64,000 nt of DNA from Anoxybacillus tengchongensis (GTDB lineage Bacteria > Bacillota > Bacilli > Bacillales > Anoxybacillaceae). Below the pieces are notes generated by a model, which was given only the letters and a program-made list of their open reading frames with translations, made no database searches and had not been told where the DNA came from. Both the position numbers and the translations under genes were made by a program. Shown here one piece after another: positions 1-10,809 of the stretch. The stretch spans positions 1 to 64,000 of the forward strand of contig NZ_JACHES010000007.1 of assembly GCF_014201585.1 (NCBI RefSeq). The letters are read 5' to 3'. The stretch's first letter is position 1; each line of letters starts with the position of its first letter.

Positions 1-98
<98 letters not shown>

Positions 99-109
99 GG
101 ACATAGCAA

Positions 110-149
110 GTTAGAGAGCATATCGATTTTGTTCTCTAACTTTTTTTGT
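110..149 (+). terminator. rRNA operon terminator
   Basis: An 11-bp stem (110-120 with 130-140, one G-U pair) is followed directly by seven T. This is a standard intrinsic terminator 12 bases after the 5S gene. Confidence 0.9.
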
Positions 150-197
150 CCATGTATTTGCGTTTAACGCTTTTACAATCCTCTCCCCCATAGTGAA

Positions 198-229
198 GAG
201 CTAACCGATATCGGTTAGCTCATTTTTTA
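198..229 (+). terminator. Second, palindromic hairpin before the hsp20 stop
   Basis: 198-221 is a perfect 24-base palindrome (GAGCTAACCGAT and its complement) followed by ATTTTTTAT on the plus strand. It can back up the rRNA terminator. It also lies just past the stop of the minus-strand Hsp20 gene, but in that direction no T run follows. Confidence 0.7.
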
Positions 230-616
230 TTTGATTTCTACTTTTCTCTTTATATGATCCGGAATAAGGCGATGTAACTGAATAAAAAGCAACCCATTCT
301 CGTACACAGCTTCTACTTTCTCACCTACAGGAAAAGGAAGTTGTATCACTCGCTCAAATGGACCTTGTGTTATTCCTTCCTCAATTAATTCAAATCCTTC
401 GAAGTGTAATTGAATATTTGCTTTTATTTCCAACGTATTATAGTGAACATATACTTCTGCATCATGTATATGTTCTAAACCTGGGATAGCTACAACGATG
501 AGTAGCTCATTTTCACGACGGTATATGTTGACTCCTGGAGAATGGGAAGAAAAAGCATTTGATGATCCCCAAAATGGGTTAGAAAAAAACGCTTCCCATT
601 GTTTCGTCCAGTCCAT
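227..616 (-). CDS. Hsp20/alpha-crystallin family small protein
   Basis: A 129-residue protein with an Hsp20-like core: a beta-rich segment from about residue 30 (YRRENELLIVVAIPG), then RVIQLPFPV and EAVYENGLLFIQL, matching the late strands of the alpha-crystallin domain. The family comprises ATP-independent holdases; Bacillus relatives of this size (CotP, CotM, YocM) include spore-coat proteins. The tail has no clear IXI motif, so chaperone oligomerisation is uncertain. The start is supported by GAGGGG eight bases upstream. It is divergent from the pur operon and its upstream region carries the PurR operator at 681-724. Specific role unknown. Confidence 0.75.
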   Translation of the reverse strand: MDWTKQWEAFFSNPFWGSSNAFSSHSPGVNIYRRENELLIVVAIPGLEHIHDAEVYVHYNTLEIKANIQLHFEGFELIEEGITQGPFERVIQLPFPVGEKVEAVYENGLLFIQLHRLIPDHIKRKVEIK

Positions 617-680
617 TGTTTTCCCCTCTTTCTTTTTCTTTTCATTATACGATGAAAAGGTAAAATGGTGATTTTAATCA

Positions 681-724
681 AAAACCGAACATTAATTATT
701 TTAATTAATAAAATGTTCGATTTT
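681..724 (+). promoter_or_regulatory. PurR operator: two inverted PurBoxes
   Basis: PurBox 1 (681-693, AAAACCGAACATT) and PurBox 2 (712-724, complement AAAATCGAACATT) are inverted copies of the Bacillus PurR recognition sequence. Exactly 30 bases separate the two central CG pairs, as I recall for the B. subtilis pur operator, and the boxes abut the -35 element. PurR repression relieved by PRPP is the expected control. Confidence 0.88.
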
Positions 725-727
725 ATG

Positions 728-757
728 TTGACATGATTGAAAAATGACTGGTAAGAT
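728..757 (+). promoter_or_regulatory. pur operon sigma-A promoter
   Basis: A perfect TTGACA (728-733) is followed after 18 bases by TAAGAT (752-757, four of six consensus bases). It lies between the PurR operator and the purine riboswitch, the standard order for this operon. Confidence 0.8.
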
Positions 758-782
758 GAAAGTAAGTGAATACATGACTAAA

Positions 783-853
783 CCCTCATATAATTTTGGG
801 AATATGGCCCGAAAGTCTCTACCCAATAACCGTAAATTATTGGACTATGAGGG
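783..853 (+). promoter_or_regulatory. Purine riboswitch aptamer (guanine/hypoxanthine type)
   Basis: P1 is CCCTCAT (783-789) with ATGAGGG (847-853). Between them are the family's conserved elements: TATAATTTTGGGAATATGG, GTCTCTACC and CCGTAAA. The specificity base in GACTATG is C (845), which selects guanine or hypoxanthine over adenine. It heads the pur operon, so ligand should switch off purine synthesis through the terminator at 896-948. Confidence 0.95.
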
Positions 854-895
854 AAAGGATCTTATTGGCTTTTTTCTCCCTAGGGGCGAAATATG

Positions 896-948
896 TCCAG
901 AACGATGCTTTCCCTTATGGTCGAGGGGCGTTGTTCTGGATTTTTTTC
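896..948 (+). terminator. Riboswitch-controlled terminator of the pur leader
   Basis: TCCAGAAC (896-903) pairs with GTTCTGGA (933-940), followed by seven T. The upper part of the stem (about 911-928) contains TTCCCTTATGGTC (910-922). That segment can instead form a continuous 13-bp helix, including two G-U pairs, with 843-855, which contains the 3' strand of aptamer P1. The two folds exclude each other, giving a transcriptional OFF switch on ligand binding. Confidence 0.9.
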
Positions 949-973
949 TGATTATAAAAAGAGGTGAGTACGG

Positions 974-1462
974 ATGCAGCCACTTGTAGCTGTCATTATG
1001 GGAAGTCAATCAGATTGGGAAACGATGCGTCATGCATGTGATATATTAGAAGAATTGCATATTCCGTTTGAAAAAAAAGTTGTTTCAGCTCACCGTACAC
1101 CGGACTTTATGTTTACGTATGCTGAAACAGCTGAAGAGCGCGGCATTAAAGTCATTATCGCTGGAGCTGGTGGAGCCGCTCATTTGCCTGGAATGGTAGC
1201 AGCCAAAACAACATTACCTGTCATCGGTGTTCCAATTATGTCTAAGACGTTGAACGGCTTAGATTCGTTGTTATCTATTGTTCAAATGCCAGGTGGGGTG
1301 CCAGTTGCGACCGTAGCGATCGGAAAAGCAGGTGCAATCAATGCCGCGCTGCTTGCTGCTTCGATTCTTGGAACGTATGAACCAACGTATATGGAAGCGT
1401 TACGTGCGCGACGTGAAGCCATTCGAAAACAAGTGATGGAAAGTAGTGATCAGCTTGACTAA
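974..1462 (+). CDS. purE: N5-carboxyaminoimidazole ribonucleotide mutase
   Basis: PurE moves the carboxylate of N5-CAIR to C4 of the imidazole ring, giving CAIR, right after PurK. The 162-residue protein has the class I motifs: GSQSDWETM near residue 10 (phosphate binding), SAHRTP near 40 (catalytic His) and [11 protein letters not shown] near 70. It is first in the operon; AGAGGTGAG sits just before the ATG. The end overlaps the GTG start of purK. Confidence 0.97.
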   Translation: MQPLVAVIMGSQSDWETMRHACDILEELHIPFEKKVVSAHRTPDFMFTYAETAEERGIKVIIAGAGGAAHLPGMVAAKTTLPVIGVPIMSKTLNGLDSLLSIVQMPGGVPVATVAIGKAGAINAALLAASILGTYEPTYMEALRARREAIRKQVMESSDQLD

Positions 1463-2594
1463 AACGATTGTCCCGGGGCAAACGATTGGCATTATTGGCG
1501 GTGGGCAGTTAGGAAGAATGATGGCGATCGCTGCAAAAGAGATGGGGTTTTTTGTAGCGGTACTCGACCCGACTCCTCAATCTCCGTGCGCGCAAGTGGC
1601 CGATATTGAAATTGTTGCTTCATATAGCGATGAGGAAGCGTTACGTCAGTTAGCCGAAGTAAGTGATGTTGTGACGTATGAGTTTGAAAATATTGATGCG
1701 GAGGCGTTAAATCGGTTAACAAAGAAGGGGTATGTGCCTCAAGGAAGCGAGCTGCTTGCTATTACGCAACATCGTTGGAAAGAAAAACGGGCTATTCAGT
1801 CTGCAGGTTTGCCTGTTGCCCCTCATCGTCTTGTGCTAAAAGAAGAGGAATTAGAACGAGCGATTCGAGAGATTGGTATTCCAGCGGTGTTAAAAACGTG
1901 CCGCGGGGGATATGATGGAAAAGGGCAAGTCGTCATTAGGTGCTTGGATGATATACATGTAGCTCGTCCGCTTTTAGCTTATGGTGAGTGTGTATTGGAA
2001 GCATGGGTACCGTTTGTCAAAGAGTTATCCATTATCGTTGTGCGTAGTGTCTCTGGTGAAATGGCATTGTTTCCTGTTGTCGAAAACATTCATCGCGACA
2101 ACATTTTGCATGAAACAGTTGCCCCAGCTCAAGTCAGTCAACTAATCATTGAACAGGCAGAAACATATGCGAAGCAGTTAGCCGAAGCGTTCCAACTAGT
2201 GGGTACGTTAGCCATTGAAATGTTTTTGACAGAAGACGGACAATTGTATATTAATGAGCTTGCCCCTAGACCGCACAACTCAGGTCATTATACAATAAAC
2301 GGTTGTATCACATCACAATTTCAGCAACATATTCGTGCCATTTGTGATTGGCCGCTTGGCAGTACCGATTTATTAAAACCTACAATAATGGTCAATATTT
2401 TAGGTGAACATGTCGATGCAGTCATCCAGAATATCGCTCAATTTCGTGATGCTCATGTTCATTTTTATGGAAAAAAAGAGGCAAAGCCGAAGCGGAAAAT
2501 GGGACATATCACGTGGTTAGCTGAAGATGTCGATGCGATGCAAAGAAAAATAGACGAGTTAGCGATTTGGACAGATCGGAGGATGAACGTATGA
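1446..2594 (+). CDS. purK: 5-(carboxyamino)imidazole ribonucleotide synthase
   Basis: An ATP-grasp enzyme that carboxylates AIR with bicarbonate and ATP to N5-CAIR. The 382-residue protein begins with the PurK dinucleotide-like [13 protein letters not shown] (about 13-25) and carries [12 protein letters not shown] (ATP-grasp glycine loop) and [14 protein letters not shown] (metal/substrate site). The GTG start at 1446 overlaps purE; a TTG at 1456 is an alternative, and neither has an ideal ribosome site. The stop overlaps the purB start (ATGA). Confidence 0.96.
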   Translation: MISLTKTIVPGQTIGIIGGGQLGRMMAIAAKEMGFFVAVLDPTPQSPCAQVADIEIVASYSDEEALRQLAEVSDVVTYEFENIDAEALNRLTKKGYVPQGSELLAITQHRWKEKRAIQSAGLPVAPHRLVLKEEELERAIREIGIPAVLKTCRGGYDGKGQVVIRCLDDIHVARPLLAYGECVLEAWVPFVKELSIIVVRSVSGEMALFPVVENIHRDNILHETVAPAQVSQLIIEQAETYAKQLAEAFQLVGTLAIEMFLTEDGQLYINELAPRPHNSGHYTINGCITSQFQQHIRAICDWPLGSTDLLKPTIMVNILGEHVDAVIQNIAQFRDAHVHFYGKKEAKPKRKMGHITWLAEDVDAMQRKIDELAIWTDRRMNV

Positions 2595-3883
2595 TTGAAC
2601 GTTATACAAGACCAGAAATGGGTGCCATTTGGACGGAGGAAAACCGTTTTCGTGCTTGGCTGGAAGTCGAAATTTTAGCTTGTGAAGCTTGGTCTGAGTT
2701 AGGTGTGATCCCAAAAGAAGATGTTGTGAAAATTCGTCAAAACGCTTCATTCGATATTGCTCGTATTAAAGAAATTGAAGAAGAGACGCGCCATGATGTC
2801 GTTGCTTTTACTCGTGCGGTGTCAGAAACGTTAGGAGAAGAACGGAAATGGGTACATTACGGACTTACGTCTACCGATGTTGTTGACACAGCATTATCAT
2901 ACTTATTAAAACAAGCAAATGAAATTTTATTGCGCGACTTAGAAAAATTTATTGCGGTATTAAAAGAGAAAGCGATCGAACATAAATATACGGTCATGAT
3001 GGGACGAACGCACGGTGTACATGCCGAGCCGACGACATTTGGATTAAAATTGGCGCTTTGGTATGCCGAAATGGAGCGCAATTTAGAACGATTTAAGCAA
3101 GCAGCGGAAACGGTGCGCGTTGGTAAAATTTCAGGGGCTGTTGGTACGTACGCAAACATTGATCCGTTTGTCGAACAGTACGTATGCGAAAAACTTGGCT
3201 TGCAGCCTGCACCTATTTCAACCCAAACGTTACAACGTGATCGCCATGCGCACTACATGGCCACGCTCGCTTTAATTGCGACATCGATTGAAAAATTTGC
3301 GGTTGAAATTCGAGGACTGCAAAAAAGTGAAACGCGTGAAGTGGAAGAGTTTTTTGCTAAAGGGCAAAAAGGTTCATCAGCGATGCCACATAAACGCAAC
3401 CCAATCGGTTCAGAAAATATGACAGGGATGGCGCGTGTGATTCGTGGCTATATGTTAACAGCGTATGAAAATGTACCACTTTGGCATGAGCGCGACATTT
3501 CGCATTCATCTGCCGAGCGCATTATTTTGCCGGATGCAACGATCGCCTTAAATTACATGCTCAACCGCTTTACGAACATCGTGAAAAACTTGACCGTATT
3601 CCCTGAAAACATGAAGAAAAATATGGATCGCACCCTTGGACTTATTTATTCTCAGCGCGTGTTGCTAGCGCTTATTGATACAGGCATGACGCGTGAGGAG
3701 GCGTATGATCTCGTACAACCGAAAGCGATGGAAGCGTGGGAAAAACAGGTGCCGTTCCGTTCGTTAATTGAGGCGGACGAAATGATTACAAGCCGTTTAA
3801 CAAAAGAGCAAATTGCTGATTGCTTTGATTATAACTATCATTTAAAACATGTCGATACGATTTTTCGTCGACTTGGTTTGTAG
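2591..3883 (+). CDS. purB: Adenylosuccinate lyase
   Basis: Acts twice in purine synthesis, cleaving SAICAR to AICAR and adenylosuccinate to AMP, with fumarate release. The superfamily signature [11 protein letters not shown] lies at about residues 263-273, with TSTDVVDTA and [10 protein letters not shown] upstream. The reading frame extends to a TTG at 2567, but ATG 2591 is chosen because GGAGGA (2578-2583) sits seven bases before it; that gives 430 residues beginning [10 protein letters not shown], the usual family start. Confidence 0.97.
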   Translation: MIERYTRPEMGAIWTEENRFRAWLEVEILACEAWSELGVIPKEDVVKIRQNASFDIARIKEIEEETRHDVVAFTRAVSETLGEERKWVHYGLTSTDVVDTALSYLLKQANEILLRDLEKFIAVLKEKAIEHKYTVMMGRTHGVHAEPTTFGLKLALWYAEMERNLERFKQAAETVRVGKISGAVGTYANIDPFVEQYVCEKLGLQPAPISTQTLQRDRHAHYMATLALIATSIEKFAVEIRGLQKSETREVEEFFAKGQKGSSAMPHKRNPIGSENMTGMARVIRGYMLTAYENVPLWHERDISHSSAERIILPDATIALNYMLNRFTNIVKNLTVFPENMKKNMDRTLGLIYSQRVLLALIDTGMTREEAYDLVQPKAMEAWEKQVPFRSLIEADEMITSRLTKEQIADCFDYNYHLKHVDTIFRRLGL

Positions 3884-3907
3884 TAGGTAAGGCAAATGCC
3901 TTGCCTA
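3883..3907 (+). other. Intercistronic hairpin between purB and purC
   Basis: A 12-bp stem (GTAGGTAAGGCA with TGCCTTGCCTAC, one G-U pair) starts within the purB stop codon. No T run follows, so it is more likely an RNA stability or processing element within the operon than a terminator. Confidence 0.6.
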
Positions 3908-3953
3908 CATAATAAAAATTCCTAATATTCTGTATAAATGGGGGGGAGAGAAT

Positions 3954-4676
3954 ATGCAAAAGCAACACCTTCTATATGAAGGAAAGGCGAAGAAAGTATA
4001 TGCGACAAATGAAGAGCGCGTACTATGGATTGAATATAAAGATGAAGCAACTGCATTTAACGGTGAAAAAAAAGCAACGATTGCTGGAAAAGGAAGACTA
4101 AATAATGAGATTACAAGTTTACTATTTTCTTTGCTGCATGAAGCGGGTGTGAACAATCACTTTATTCGTAAAATATCTGACAACGAACAGCTTGTGCGTC
4201 AAGTGACGATCATTCCCCTCGAAGTTGTTGTCCGCAATATTGTCGCCGGTAGTCTAGCAAAACGAATCGGGCTGGAGGAAGGAACTGCACTCGAGAAACC
4301 GATTGTAGAGTTTTACTACAAAAACGATGACTTAGGCGATCCTCTATTAACAGAAGATCATATTGCCGTGCTGCAGCTCGCCTCTTGTGATGAGCTTTTG
4401 TATATGAAACAAATGGCGCTACGCGTGAACGACATTTTCATTTCCTTATTTCGTTCATGTGATTTACAGCTTGTCGACTTCAAATTAGAGTTTGGAAGAG
4501 ATGAAACGGGAGCGGTGCTGTTGGCGGATGAAATTTCCCCAGATACGTGTCGATTATGGGATGTACACACGAAAGAGAAATTTGATAAAGATGTATTTCG
4601 CCGCGATTTAGGCGACTTAACAGAAACATATACGAAACTGTTACAAAGATTAGGAGGATTATCATGTACAAAGTAA
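3954..4676 (+). CDS. purC: SAICAR synthetase
   Basis: Joins CAIR and aspartate with ATP to form SAICAR. The 240-residue protein opens with LLYEGKAKKVYAT, and later has RNIVAGSLAKR and DFKLEFGR, followed by LADEISPDTCRLWD, the classic PurC signatures. A long GGGGGGGAGAGA precedes the ATG. It follows the 70-base purB-purC gap, the largest inside the operon, and its last codons overlap purS. Confidence 0.97.
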   Translation: MQKQHLLYEGKAKKVYATNEERVLWIEYKDEATAFNGEKKATIAGKGRLNNEITSLLFSLLHEAGVNNHFIRKISDNEQLVRQVTIIPLEVVVRNIVAGSLAKRIGLEEGTALEKPIVEFYYKNDDLGDPLLTEDHIAVLQLASCDELLYMKQMALRVNDIFISLFRSCDLQLVDFKLEFGRDETGAVLLADEISPDTCRLWDVHTKEKFDKDVFRRDLGDLTETYTKLLQRLGGLSCTK

Positions 4677-4918
4677 AAGTGTATGTCACATTGCGTGAAA
4701 ACGTATTAGACCCACAAGGCAATGCGGTGAAAGGGGCATTGCATAGCTTAAACTATGGTGAAGTGCAAGATGTACGGATTGGAAAGTTTATGGAGTTGAT
4801 CGTGGAAAAAAGCGACCGCGATATTGATGCAATCGTGAAGGAAATGTGTGAAAAATTGTTAGCGAACACAGTCATTGAAGATTATCGCTATGAGATTGAG
4901 GAGGTCGTCGTTCAGTGA
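4664..4918 (+). CDS. purS: FGAM synthase subunit PurS
   Basis: An 84-residue scaffold subunit that brings the glutaminase PurQ and the synthetase PurL together in formylglycinamidine ribonucleotide synthase. The alpha/beta sequence starts [19 protein letters not shown] and contains [18 protein letters not shown], typical of the family. AGGAGGATT precedes the ATG. It overlaps purC (13 bases) and purQ (4 bases), suggesting translational coupling of the complex. Confidence 0.96.
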   Translation: MYKVKVYVTLRENVLDPQGNAVKGALHSLNYGEVQDVRIGKFMELIVEKSDRDIDAIVKEMCEKLLANTVIEDYRYEIEEVVVQ

Positions 4919-5601
4919 AATTTGCGGTCGTTGTATTTCCAGGTTCAAACTGTGATATCGACATGTATCATGCCATTTCGGATGAATTAGGAGAAGAAGT
5001 GGAATACGTTTGGCATGATGCAGATTGTTTAGATGAGTTTGATGCGATTCTGTTACCGGGCGGTTTTTCATATGGTGATTATTTACGCTCTGGAGCGATT
5101 GCCCGTTTTTCTAACGTGATGAAAGCGATCAAAAAAGCAGCCGATGACGGAAAACCGATTTTAGGTGTATGTAACGGATTTCAAATTTTACTCGAAGCAG
5201 GGCTTCTTCCAGGGGCGATGCGACGCAACAATAAGTTAACGTTTATTTGCCGCCCGGTAAAGCTCCGTGTTGAAAATAACGAAACGATGTTTACATCTCA
5301 ATACGAACGGGGAGAAATCATTACGATTCCGATTGCACACGGAGAAGGAAACTATTATTGTGATGAACAAACGTTACAACAGCTCATTGCCAACAACCAA
5401 ATCGTTTTTCGATACGAGGGAGAAAATCCAAACGGTAGTTTGCATAATATTGCGGGCATCGTGAATGAGAAAGGAAACGTGCTCGGCATGATGCCACACC
5501 CTGAACGAGCTGTTCATGAATTGCTTGGAGGAGCTGATGGATTAAAACTATTTCAATCAATTGTGACATATTGGAGGGACGCACATGTCGTTACTACTTG
5601 A
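4915..5601 (+). CDS. purQ: FGAM synthase glutaminase subunit
   Basis: A class I glutamine amidotransferase that supplies ammonia to PurL. The nucleophile Cys is in [10 protein letters not shown] (about residues 83-92); the His/Glu pair is in [11 protein letters not shown] near residue 195. PGSNCD and [12 protein letters not shown] form the oxyanion and substrate loops. The GTG start overlaps the purS stop and AGGAGGTCG lies upstream. 228 residues is the usual length for the small PurQ type. Confidence 0.97.
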   Translation: MKFAVVVFPGSNCDIDMYHAISDELGEEVEYVWHDADCLDEFDAILLPGGFSYGDYLRSGAIARFSNVMKAIKKAADDGKPILGVCNGFQILLEAGLLPGAMRRNNKLTFICRPVKLRVENNETMFTSQYERGEIITIPIAHGEGNYYCDEQTLQQLIANNQIVFRYEGENPNGSLHNIAGIVNEKGNVLGMMPHPERAVHELLGGADGLKLFQSIVTYWRDAHVVTT

Positions 5602-7807
5602 GCCAAGTCCAGCAATAATTAAAGAGCAAAAATTATATCGTGAAATGGGATTAACAGACGAAGAATTTGCGATGGTGGAACGTATTCTTGGGCGCTCGCC
5701 AAATTATACAGAAACGGGCATTTTCTCTGTCATGTGGTCGGAACATTGCAGCTATAAAAATTCGAAGCCTGTATTAAAAAAGTTTCCAACGGAAGGAAAG
5801 CATGTGCTCCAAGGGCCAGGAGAAGGTGCAGGCATTGTAGATATCGGGGATGGATTAGCGGTAGCGTTTAAAATTGAAAGCCATAACCACCCGTCTGCGA
5901 TTGAACCGTACCAAGGAGCTGCAACGGGTGTTGGAGGAATTATTCGCGATGTATTCTCAATGGGTGCGCGACCAATTGCATTATTAAACTCGCTTCGCTT
6001 TGGCGAATTAACGTCACCGCGTGTGAAATATTTATTTGAGCGCGTTGTCGCAGGCATTGCTGGATACGGAAATTGCGTCGGCATTCCGACCGTTGGCGGT
6101 GAAGTGCAATTTGATGCGGTATACGAAGGGAATCCGCTTGTAAATGCCATGTGCGTTGGGCTTATTCGCCATGAAGATATTCAAAAAGGAATCGCATCAG
6201 GCGTTGGAAATACGGTCATGTATGTCGGAGCAAAAACGGGGCGTGACGGAATTCACGGAGCGACATTTGCATCGGAGGAATTAACGGAACAATCTGAACA
6301 AAAACGTCCAGCTGTGCAAGTCGGAGATCCATTTATGGAAAAATTGCTCCTTGAAGCTTGTTTAGAGGTCATTCATTCCGATGCGCTTGTTGGGATGCAA
6401 GATATGGGAGCTGCTGGCTTAACAAGCTCGTCAGCGGAAATGGCGAGCAAAGCAGGTTCTGGGATCGAACTGAATTTAGATCTCGTGCCACAACGCGAAA
6501 CAGGGATGACGCCGTATGAAATGATGTTATCCGAGTCACAAGAGCGCATGCTTCTTGTCGTCAAAAAAGGTCGTGAACAAGAAATTGCAGATGTATTTGC
6601 AAAATACGGACTTGAGGCGAAAGCGATTGGTCGTGTAACAGATGATCATATGTTGCGGTTGTATCATCGCGGAGAAGTCGTTGCTGAAATCCCGGTTGAT
6701 GCGCTTGCCAAAGATGCGCCTGTTTATCATAAACCTTCGCAAGAACCAGCGTATTATCGCGAGTTTCAAACGATACAATACACACCGGCAGTTGACAATT
6801 ACGAAGAAACACTACTTGCACTATTAAGTCAGCCAACGATTGCAAGTAAAGAATGGGTGTATGAACAATACGATTATATGGTGCGAACAAATACGGTTGT
6901 TGCTCCAGGGTCTGATGCAGCTGTTTTACGCATTCGTGGCACAAATAAAGCGCTGGCGATGACAACCGATTGTAATTCTCGCTACGTATATTTAGATCCA
7001 GAAGTCGGTGGGAAAATTGTGATCGCAGAAGCAGCACGCAACATCGTATGTTCCGGTGCTCAGCCACTTGCCGTTACCGATTGTTTGAATTTTGGAAATC
7101 CGGAAAAACCAGAAATTTTTTGGCAACTAGAAAAAGCGGTAGAAGGAATGAGTGAAGCGTGTCGAGTGCTAGAGACGCCTGTCATTAGCGGAAATGTATC
7201 GCTTTATAATGAAACGAACGGCGAAGCCATTTATCCGACACCGATTGTCGGCATGGTTGGCATCGTTGAACATATGGGCCATGTGACGACGCAATCGTTT
7301 AAACAACCTGGCGACTTCATTTATGTCATTGGGGAAGCAAAGCAAGAATTTGGCGGAAGTGAGTTGCAAAAATGGCTAACAGGTCGCATTTTTGGAAAGG
7401 CTCCAACGATTGATTTACATGTGGAGGCGAAACGCCAAAAACAGCTTCTCGCTGCGATTCGAGCTGGGGTTGTGGCATCAGCACACGATGTATCAGAAGG
7501 GGGCTTAGCGGTTGCACTTGCGGAATGTCTAATAAGCGCACAAGGTCTAGGGGCGCATGTGACCATTCAAGGCGATGTCGTTTCGGAACTATTTAGCGAA
7601 ACGCAATCACGCTTTGTCGTTTCTGTGAAAAAGGAACATCAACAAACGTTTGAACAGCTTGTTCAAGCAGCATGTATCGGAGAAGTGACAAACGATGGAA
7701 CGCTTCATGTGACAAATGGAGATACATGCATTCTCCATGTTCCAGTAGAAACGATGCGAAATGTATGGAAAGGAGCTATTCCATGCTTGCTGAAATCAAA
7801 GGATTAA
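5585..7807 (+). CDS. purL: FGAM synthase synthetase subunit
   Basis: The ATP-dependent catalytic subunit that turns FGAR plus ammonia into FGAM. At 740 residues it is the small Gram-positive form that needs PurS and PurQ, not the 1300-residue fused enzyme. Visible motifs include [13 protein letters not shown] near residue 50, [14 protein letters not shown] and [12 protein letters not shown] near 95-120, and LMTLH-like repeats of the second PurM-type half. GGAGGG lies just before the ATG; the gene overlaps purQ by 17 bases. Confidence 0.97.
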   Translation: MSLLLEPSPAIIKEQKLYREMGLTDEEFAMVERILGRSPNYTETGIFSVMWSEHCSYKNSKPVLKKFPTEGKHVLQGPGEGAGIVDIGDGLAVAFKIESHNHPSAIEPYQGAATGVGGIIRDVFSMGARPIALLNSLRFGELTSPRVKYLFERVVAGIAGYGNCVGIPTVGGEVQFDAVYEGNPLVNAMCVGLIRHEDIQKGIASGVGNTVMYVGAKTGRDGIHGATFASEELTEQSEQKRPAVQVGDPFMEKLLLEACLEVIHSDALVGMQDMGAAGLTSSSAEMASKAGSGIELNLDLVPQRETGMTPYEMMLSESQERMLLVVKKGREQEIADVFAKYGLEAKAIGRVTDDHMLRLYHRGEVVAEIPVDALAKDAPVYHKPSQEPAYYREFQTIQYTPAVDNYEETLLALLSQPTIASKEWVYEQYDYMVRTNTVVAPGSDAAVLRIRGTNKALAMTTDCNSRYVYLDPEVGGKIVIAEAARNIVCSGAQPLAVTDCLNFGNPEKPEIFWQLEKAVEGMSEACRVLETPVISGNVSLYNETNGEAIYPTPIVGMVGIVEHMGHVTTQSFKQPGDFIYVIGEAKQEFGGSELQKWLTGRIFGKAPTIDLHVEAKRQKQLLAAIRAGVVASAHDVSEGGLAVALAECLISAQGLGAHVTIQGDVVSELFSETQSRFVVSVKKEHQQTFEQLVQAACIGEVTNDGTLHVTNGDTCILHVPVETMRNVWKGAIPCLLKSKD

Positions 7808-9210
7808 ATGAAGAGTGTGGGATTTTTGGCATTTGGGGACATGAGGAAGCAGCAACGTTGACGTATTACGGATTGCACAGTTTACAACATCGTGGACAAG
7901 AAGGTGCAGGAATTGTTGTTGGAGGCAACGGAACGTTACAATTTCATAAAGGACTTGGTTTAGTCACAGAGGTGTTTAGTCGCGGTGAACTAGAACAATT
8001 AACGGGCATGGCTGCGATCGGCCACGTCCGTTACTCTACTGCTGGTGGGGGCGGATATACGAATGTTCAACCGCTTTTGTTCCGTTCTCAAGGTGGCAGT
8101 TTAGCGCTTGCACATAACGGAAATTTAGTCAATGCTGATGAGTTACGCTTGCGTTTAGAGCAACAAGGAAGTATTTTTCAAACGACGTCTGATACAGAAG
8201 TGCTCGCTCATTTAATTAAGCGTAGCGATGAACCGATTTTAAAAGAGAGGATTAAAGAAGCGTTGACGCATTTACGTGGCGCTTTTGCCTTTTTAATTTT
8301 AACGGAAACAGAAATGTATATCGCTCTTGATCCACATGGCTTTCGCCCTTTATCGCTTGGACGTTTAGGCGAGGCGTACGTTGTGGCATCGGAAACGTGT
8401 GCGTTTGATGTCATTGGTGCCACATACGAGCGAGAAGTGGAACCGGGGGAGCTCATTATGATCAATAAGCAAGGTGTTCGCTCTGAACGTTTTGCTCCTA
8501 AGGTCGCTCGCTCCATTTGCAGTATGGAATATATTTATTTCGCTCGTCCGGATAGCAATGTGGATGGCATTAACATTCATACCGCGAGAAAAAATCTTGG
8601 GAAGCGATTAGCATTTGAAGCACCTGTTGAAGCAGATGTCGTCACCGGTGTACCGGATTCAAGCATTTCGGTAGCCATTGGTTATGCGGAAGCAACAGGT
8701 ATTCCATACGAGTTAGGGTTAATTAAAAATCGATATGTTGGACGGACGTTTATTCAACCGTCGCAATCACTTCGGGAACAAGGGGTAAAAATGAAATTGT
8801 CGCCTGTTCGAGGGGTTGTAGCAGGGAAACGAGTCGTCATGGTTGATGACTCTATTGTGCGTGGAACGACGAGCAAGCGTATTGTACGCATGCTTCGTGA
8901 GGCAGGAGCAACGGAAGTGCATGTGCGCATTAGCTCCCCACCAATTACGCATCCATGTTTTTATGGTATTGATACATCAACGAAAGAAGAGCTGATTGCA
9001 GCTAATCATACCATCGAACAAATTCGACAACTCATTGAAGCGGACTCCCTTGCATTTTTAAGCCAAGAAGGGCTTTTGCAAGCGATTGGAAGACCGAACG
9101 ATTCCACAAACTGTGGGCAATGTTTAGCTTGTTTTACAGGACAATATCCGACGAAGATAGGAGGGGAGCACGTTGGCACATGCGTACAAGCAAGCTGGTG
9201 TGAATATTGA
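7783..9210 (+). CDS. purF: Glutamine PRPP amidotransferase
   Basis: Committed step: PRPP plus glutamine gives phosphoribosylamine. The frame is open from 7672, but ATG 7783 has AAAGGAG before it and yields [16 protein letters not shown]. That is an 11-residue propeptide followed by the N-terminal nucleophile Cys, as in the B. subtilis enzyme. Cysteines in [14 protein letters not shown] and NCGQCLAC fit the Fe-S cluster ligands, and [14 protein letters not shown] is the PRPP loop. 475 residues. It overlaps purM. Confidence 0.97.
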   Translation: MLAEIKGLNEECGIFGIWGHEEAATLTYYGLHSLQHRGQEGAGIVVGGNGTLQFHKGLGLVTEVFSRGELEQLTGMAAIGHVRYSTAGGGGYTNVQPLLFRSQGGSLALAHNGNLVNADELRLRLEQQGSIFQTTSDTEVLAHLIKRSDEPILKERIKEALTHLRGAFAFLILTETEMYIALDPHGFRPLSLGRLGEAYVVASETCAFDVIGATYEREVEPGELIMINKQGVRSERFAPKVARSICSMEYIYFARPDSNVDGINIHTARKNLGKRLAFEAPVEADVVTGVPDSSISVAIGYAEATGIPYELGLIKNRYVGRTFIQPSQSLREQGVKMKLSPVRGVVAGKRVVMVDDSIVRGTTSKRIVRMLREAGATEVHVRISSPPITHPCFYGIDTSTKEELIAANHTIEQIRQLIEADSLAFLSQEGLLQAIGRPNDSTNCGQCLACFTGQYPTKIGGEHVGTCVQASWCEY

Positions 9211-10210
9211 AGCTGGTTATGAAGCTGTAGAGCGGATGAAAAAACATGTCGCAAAAACAGCTCGGATGGGTGCATTTGGAAGTTTAGGTGGCTTTGGAGG
9301 AACGTTTGATCTATCTTTGCTCGGGTATAAACAACCTGTCCTTGTATCAGGAACGGACGGAGTAGGAACGAAACTGATGCTTGCGTTCGCCTTAGATCGG
9401 CACGATACAATTGGAGTAGACTGTGTAGCGATGTGTGTGAATGATATTGTCGTACAAGGAGCAGAGCCGCTTTTTTTCCTTGACTACATCGCCTGTGGAA
9501 AAGCAGTACCTGAAAAAATCGAGCATATTGTAAAAGGAATTTCTGATGGTTGCATCGAAGCAGGCTGTGCGCTCATTGGAGGGGAAACAGCAGAAATGCC
9601 AGGCATGTACGGTGAAGATGAATATGATGTAGCTGGTTTTGCAGTTGGTGTGGTAGAAAAAGAAAAGCTTGTGACAGGTGAGGCGATTGTCCCTGGCGAT
9701 GTGCTAATCGGTTTAGCTTCAAGTGGTTTGCATAGTAATGGATATTCGCTTGTTAGAAAAATTATAAAAGATGCTCATTTACAGTTAAATCATATATATG
9801 AACCGTTTTCTCGCTCGCTTGGCGAGGAGTTGTTAACGCCTACACGCATTTATGTCCGATCGGTACTTGAGGCATTAAAACAATTTCGTGTGAAAGGAAT
9901 GGCACATATTACGGGGGGCGGTTTTATCGAAAACATTCCACGTATGTTGCCAAAGGGATTACAAGCCGAAATAGACTACGGTTCATGGCCGATTCCGCCG
10001 ATTTTTAACTTTTTACAACAACATGGACAACTACAACGAATGGAAATGTTCAATATTTTTAATATGGGAATCGGTTTTGTGCTAGCTATCGATAGCGATG
10101 TTGTGCCAGACGTTGTGCAGTTGCTTGAATCGTGCGGAGAGAAAGTATATATCATCGGTCGGATCAAAGAGGGAGCAGGTGTATCGTTTGCTGGGGGAAA
10201 AATCGAATGA
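9173..10210 (+). CDS. purM: AIR synthetase
   Basis: Closes the imidazole ring: FGAM plus ATP gives AIR. The 345-residue protein starts [25 protein letters not shown], close to the B. subtilis start. It contains [23 protein letters not shown] and [13 protein letters not shown], the family's ATP and substrate loops. The start codon is TTG, supported by AGGAGGGG just upstream. It overlaps purF by 38 bases and shares ATGA with purN. Confidence 0.96.
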   Translation: MAHAYKQAGVNIEAGYEAVERMKKHVAKTARMGAFGSLGGFGGTFDLSLLGYKQPVLVSGTDGVGTKLMLAFALDRHDTIGVDCVAMCVNDIVVQGAEPLFFLDYIACGKAVPEKIEHIVKGISDGCIEAGCALIGGETAEMPGMYGEDEYDVAGFAVGVVEKEKLVTGEAIVPGDVLIGLASSGLHSNGYSLVRKIIKDAHLQLNHIYEPFSRSLGEELLTPTRIYVRSVLEALKQFRVKGMAHITGGGFIENIPRMLPKGLQAEIDYGSWPIPPIFNFLQQHGQLQRMEMFNIFNMGIGFVLAIDSDVVPDVVQLLESCGEKVYIIGRIKEGAGVSFAGGKIE

Positions 10211-10809
10211 AGCGAATAGCTATTTTTGCGTCGGGAAGCGGAACGAATTTTCAAGCGATTATCGATGCGGTAAAAAAAGGAGATATTCAAGCAGAAGTAG
10301 CGCTTCTCGTATGTGATCGACCGCATGCCAAAGTGATTGAACGAGCCATTTGTGAATACGTGCCGGTATTTGTTTTTAACCCTAAACAGTACGAAACAAA
10401 ACAACAGTTTGAACGTGAGATTTTACAACAACTACAACAAAAAGAAATTGACTGGATCGTTCTTGCGGGCTATATGCGACTCATCGGTTCGACGCTTTTA
10501 CAGGCATATCCGAACAAAATCATAAACATTCACCCTTCTCTTTTGCCGGCGTTTCCGGGTAAAGATGCAATTGGTCAAGCATACCGTTATGGCGTGAAAG
10601 TGACGGGGGTCACCGTGCATTACGTTGATGAAGGAATGGATACCGGACCAATTATTGCGCAACGGGCACTATATATTGATGATGGAGAGCCGTTAGAAAG
10701 TGTTGAGCGTCGTATTCATGAGATTGAACATACATTGTATTCACAAGTCATTCAACAATTGCTGACGGAGAAAGGAAGTACAAAGGATGAAAAAGCGAGC
10801 GATTATTAG
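10207..10809 (+). CDS. purN: Phosphoribosylglycinamide formyltransferase
   Basis: Transfers the formyl group of 10-formyl-THF to GAR. ATG 10207 overlaps the purM stop and is preceded by GGGGGA; an upstream in-frame extension to 10132 is rejected. The 200-residue protein has [11 protein letters not shown] (phosphate loop, about 8-18), [12 protein letters not shown] with the catalytic His, and [15 protein letters not shown] with the catalytic Asp. Confidence 0.97.
   Translation: MKRIAIFASGSGTNFQAIIDAVKKGDIQAEVALLVCDRPHAKVIERAICEYVPVFVFNPKQYETKQQFEREILQQLQQKEIDWIVLAGYMRLIGSTLLQAYPNKIINIHPSLLPAFPGKDAIGQAYRYGVKVTGVTVHYVDEGMDTGPIIAQRALYIDDGEPLESVERRIHEIEHTLYSQVIQQLLTEKGSTKDEKASDY

Noticed and set aside
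101-226. tRNA cluster after the 5S gene
   Set aside because: Only two hairpins are present; no cloverleaf or CCA-like end can be found.
744-989. 81-codon plus-strand ORF before purE
   Set aside because: It runs through the purine riboswitch and terminator, has no ribosome site and no recognisable domain.
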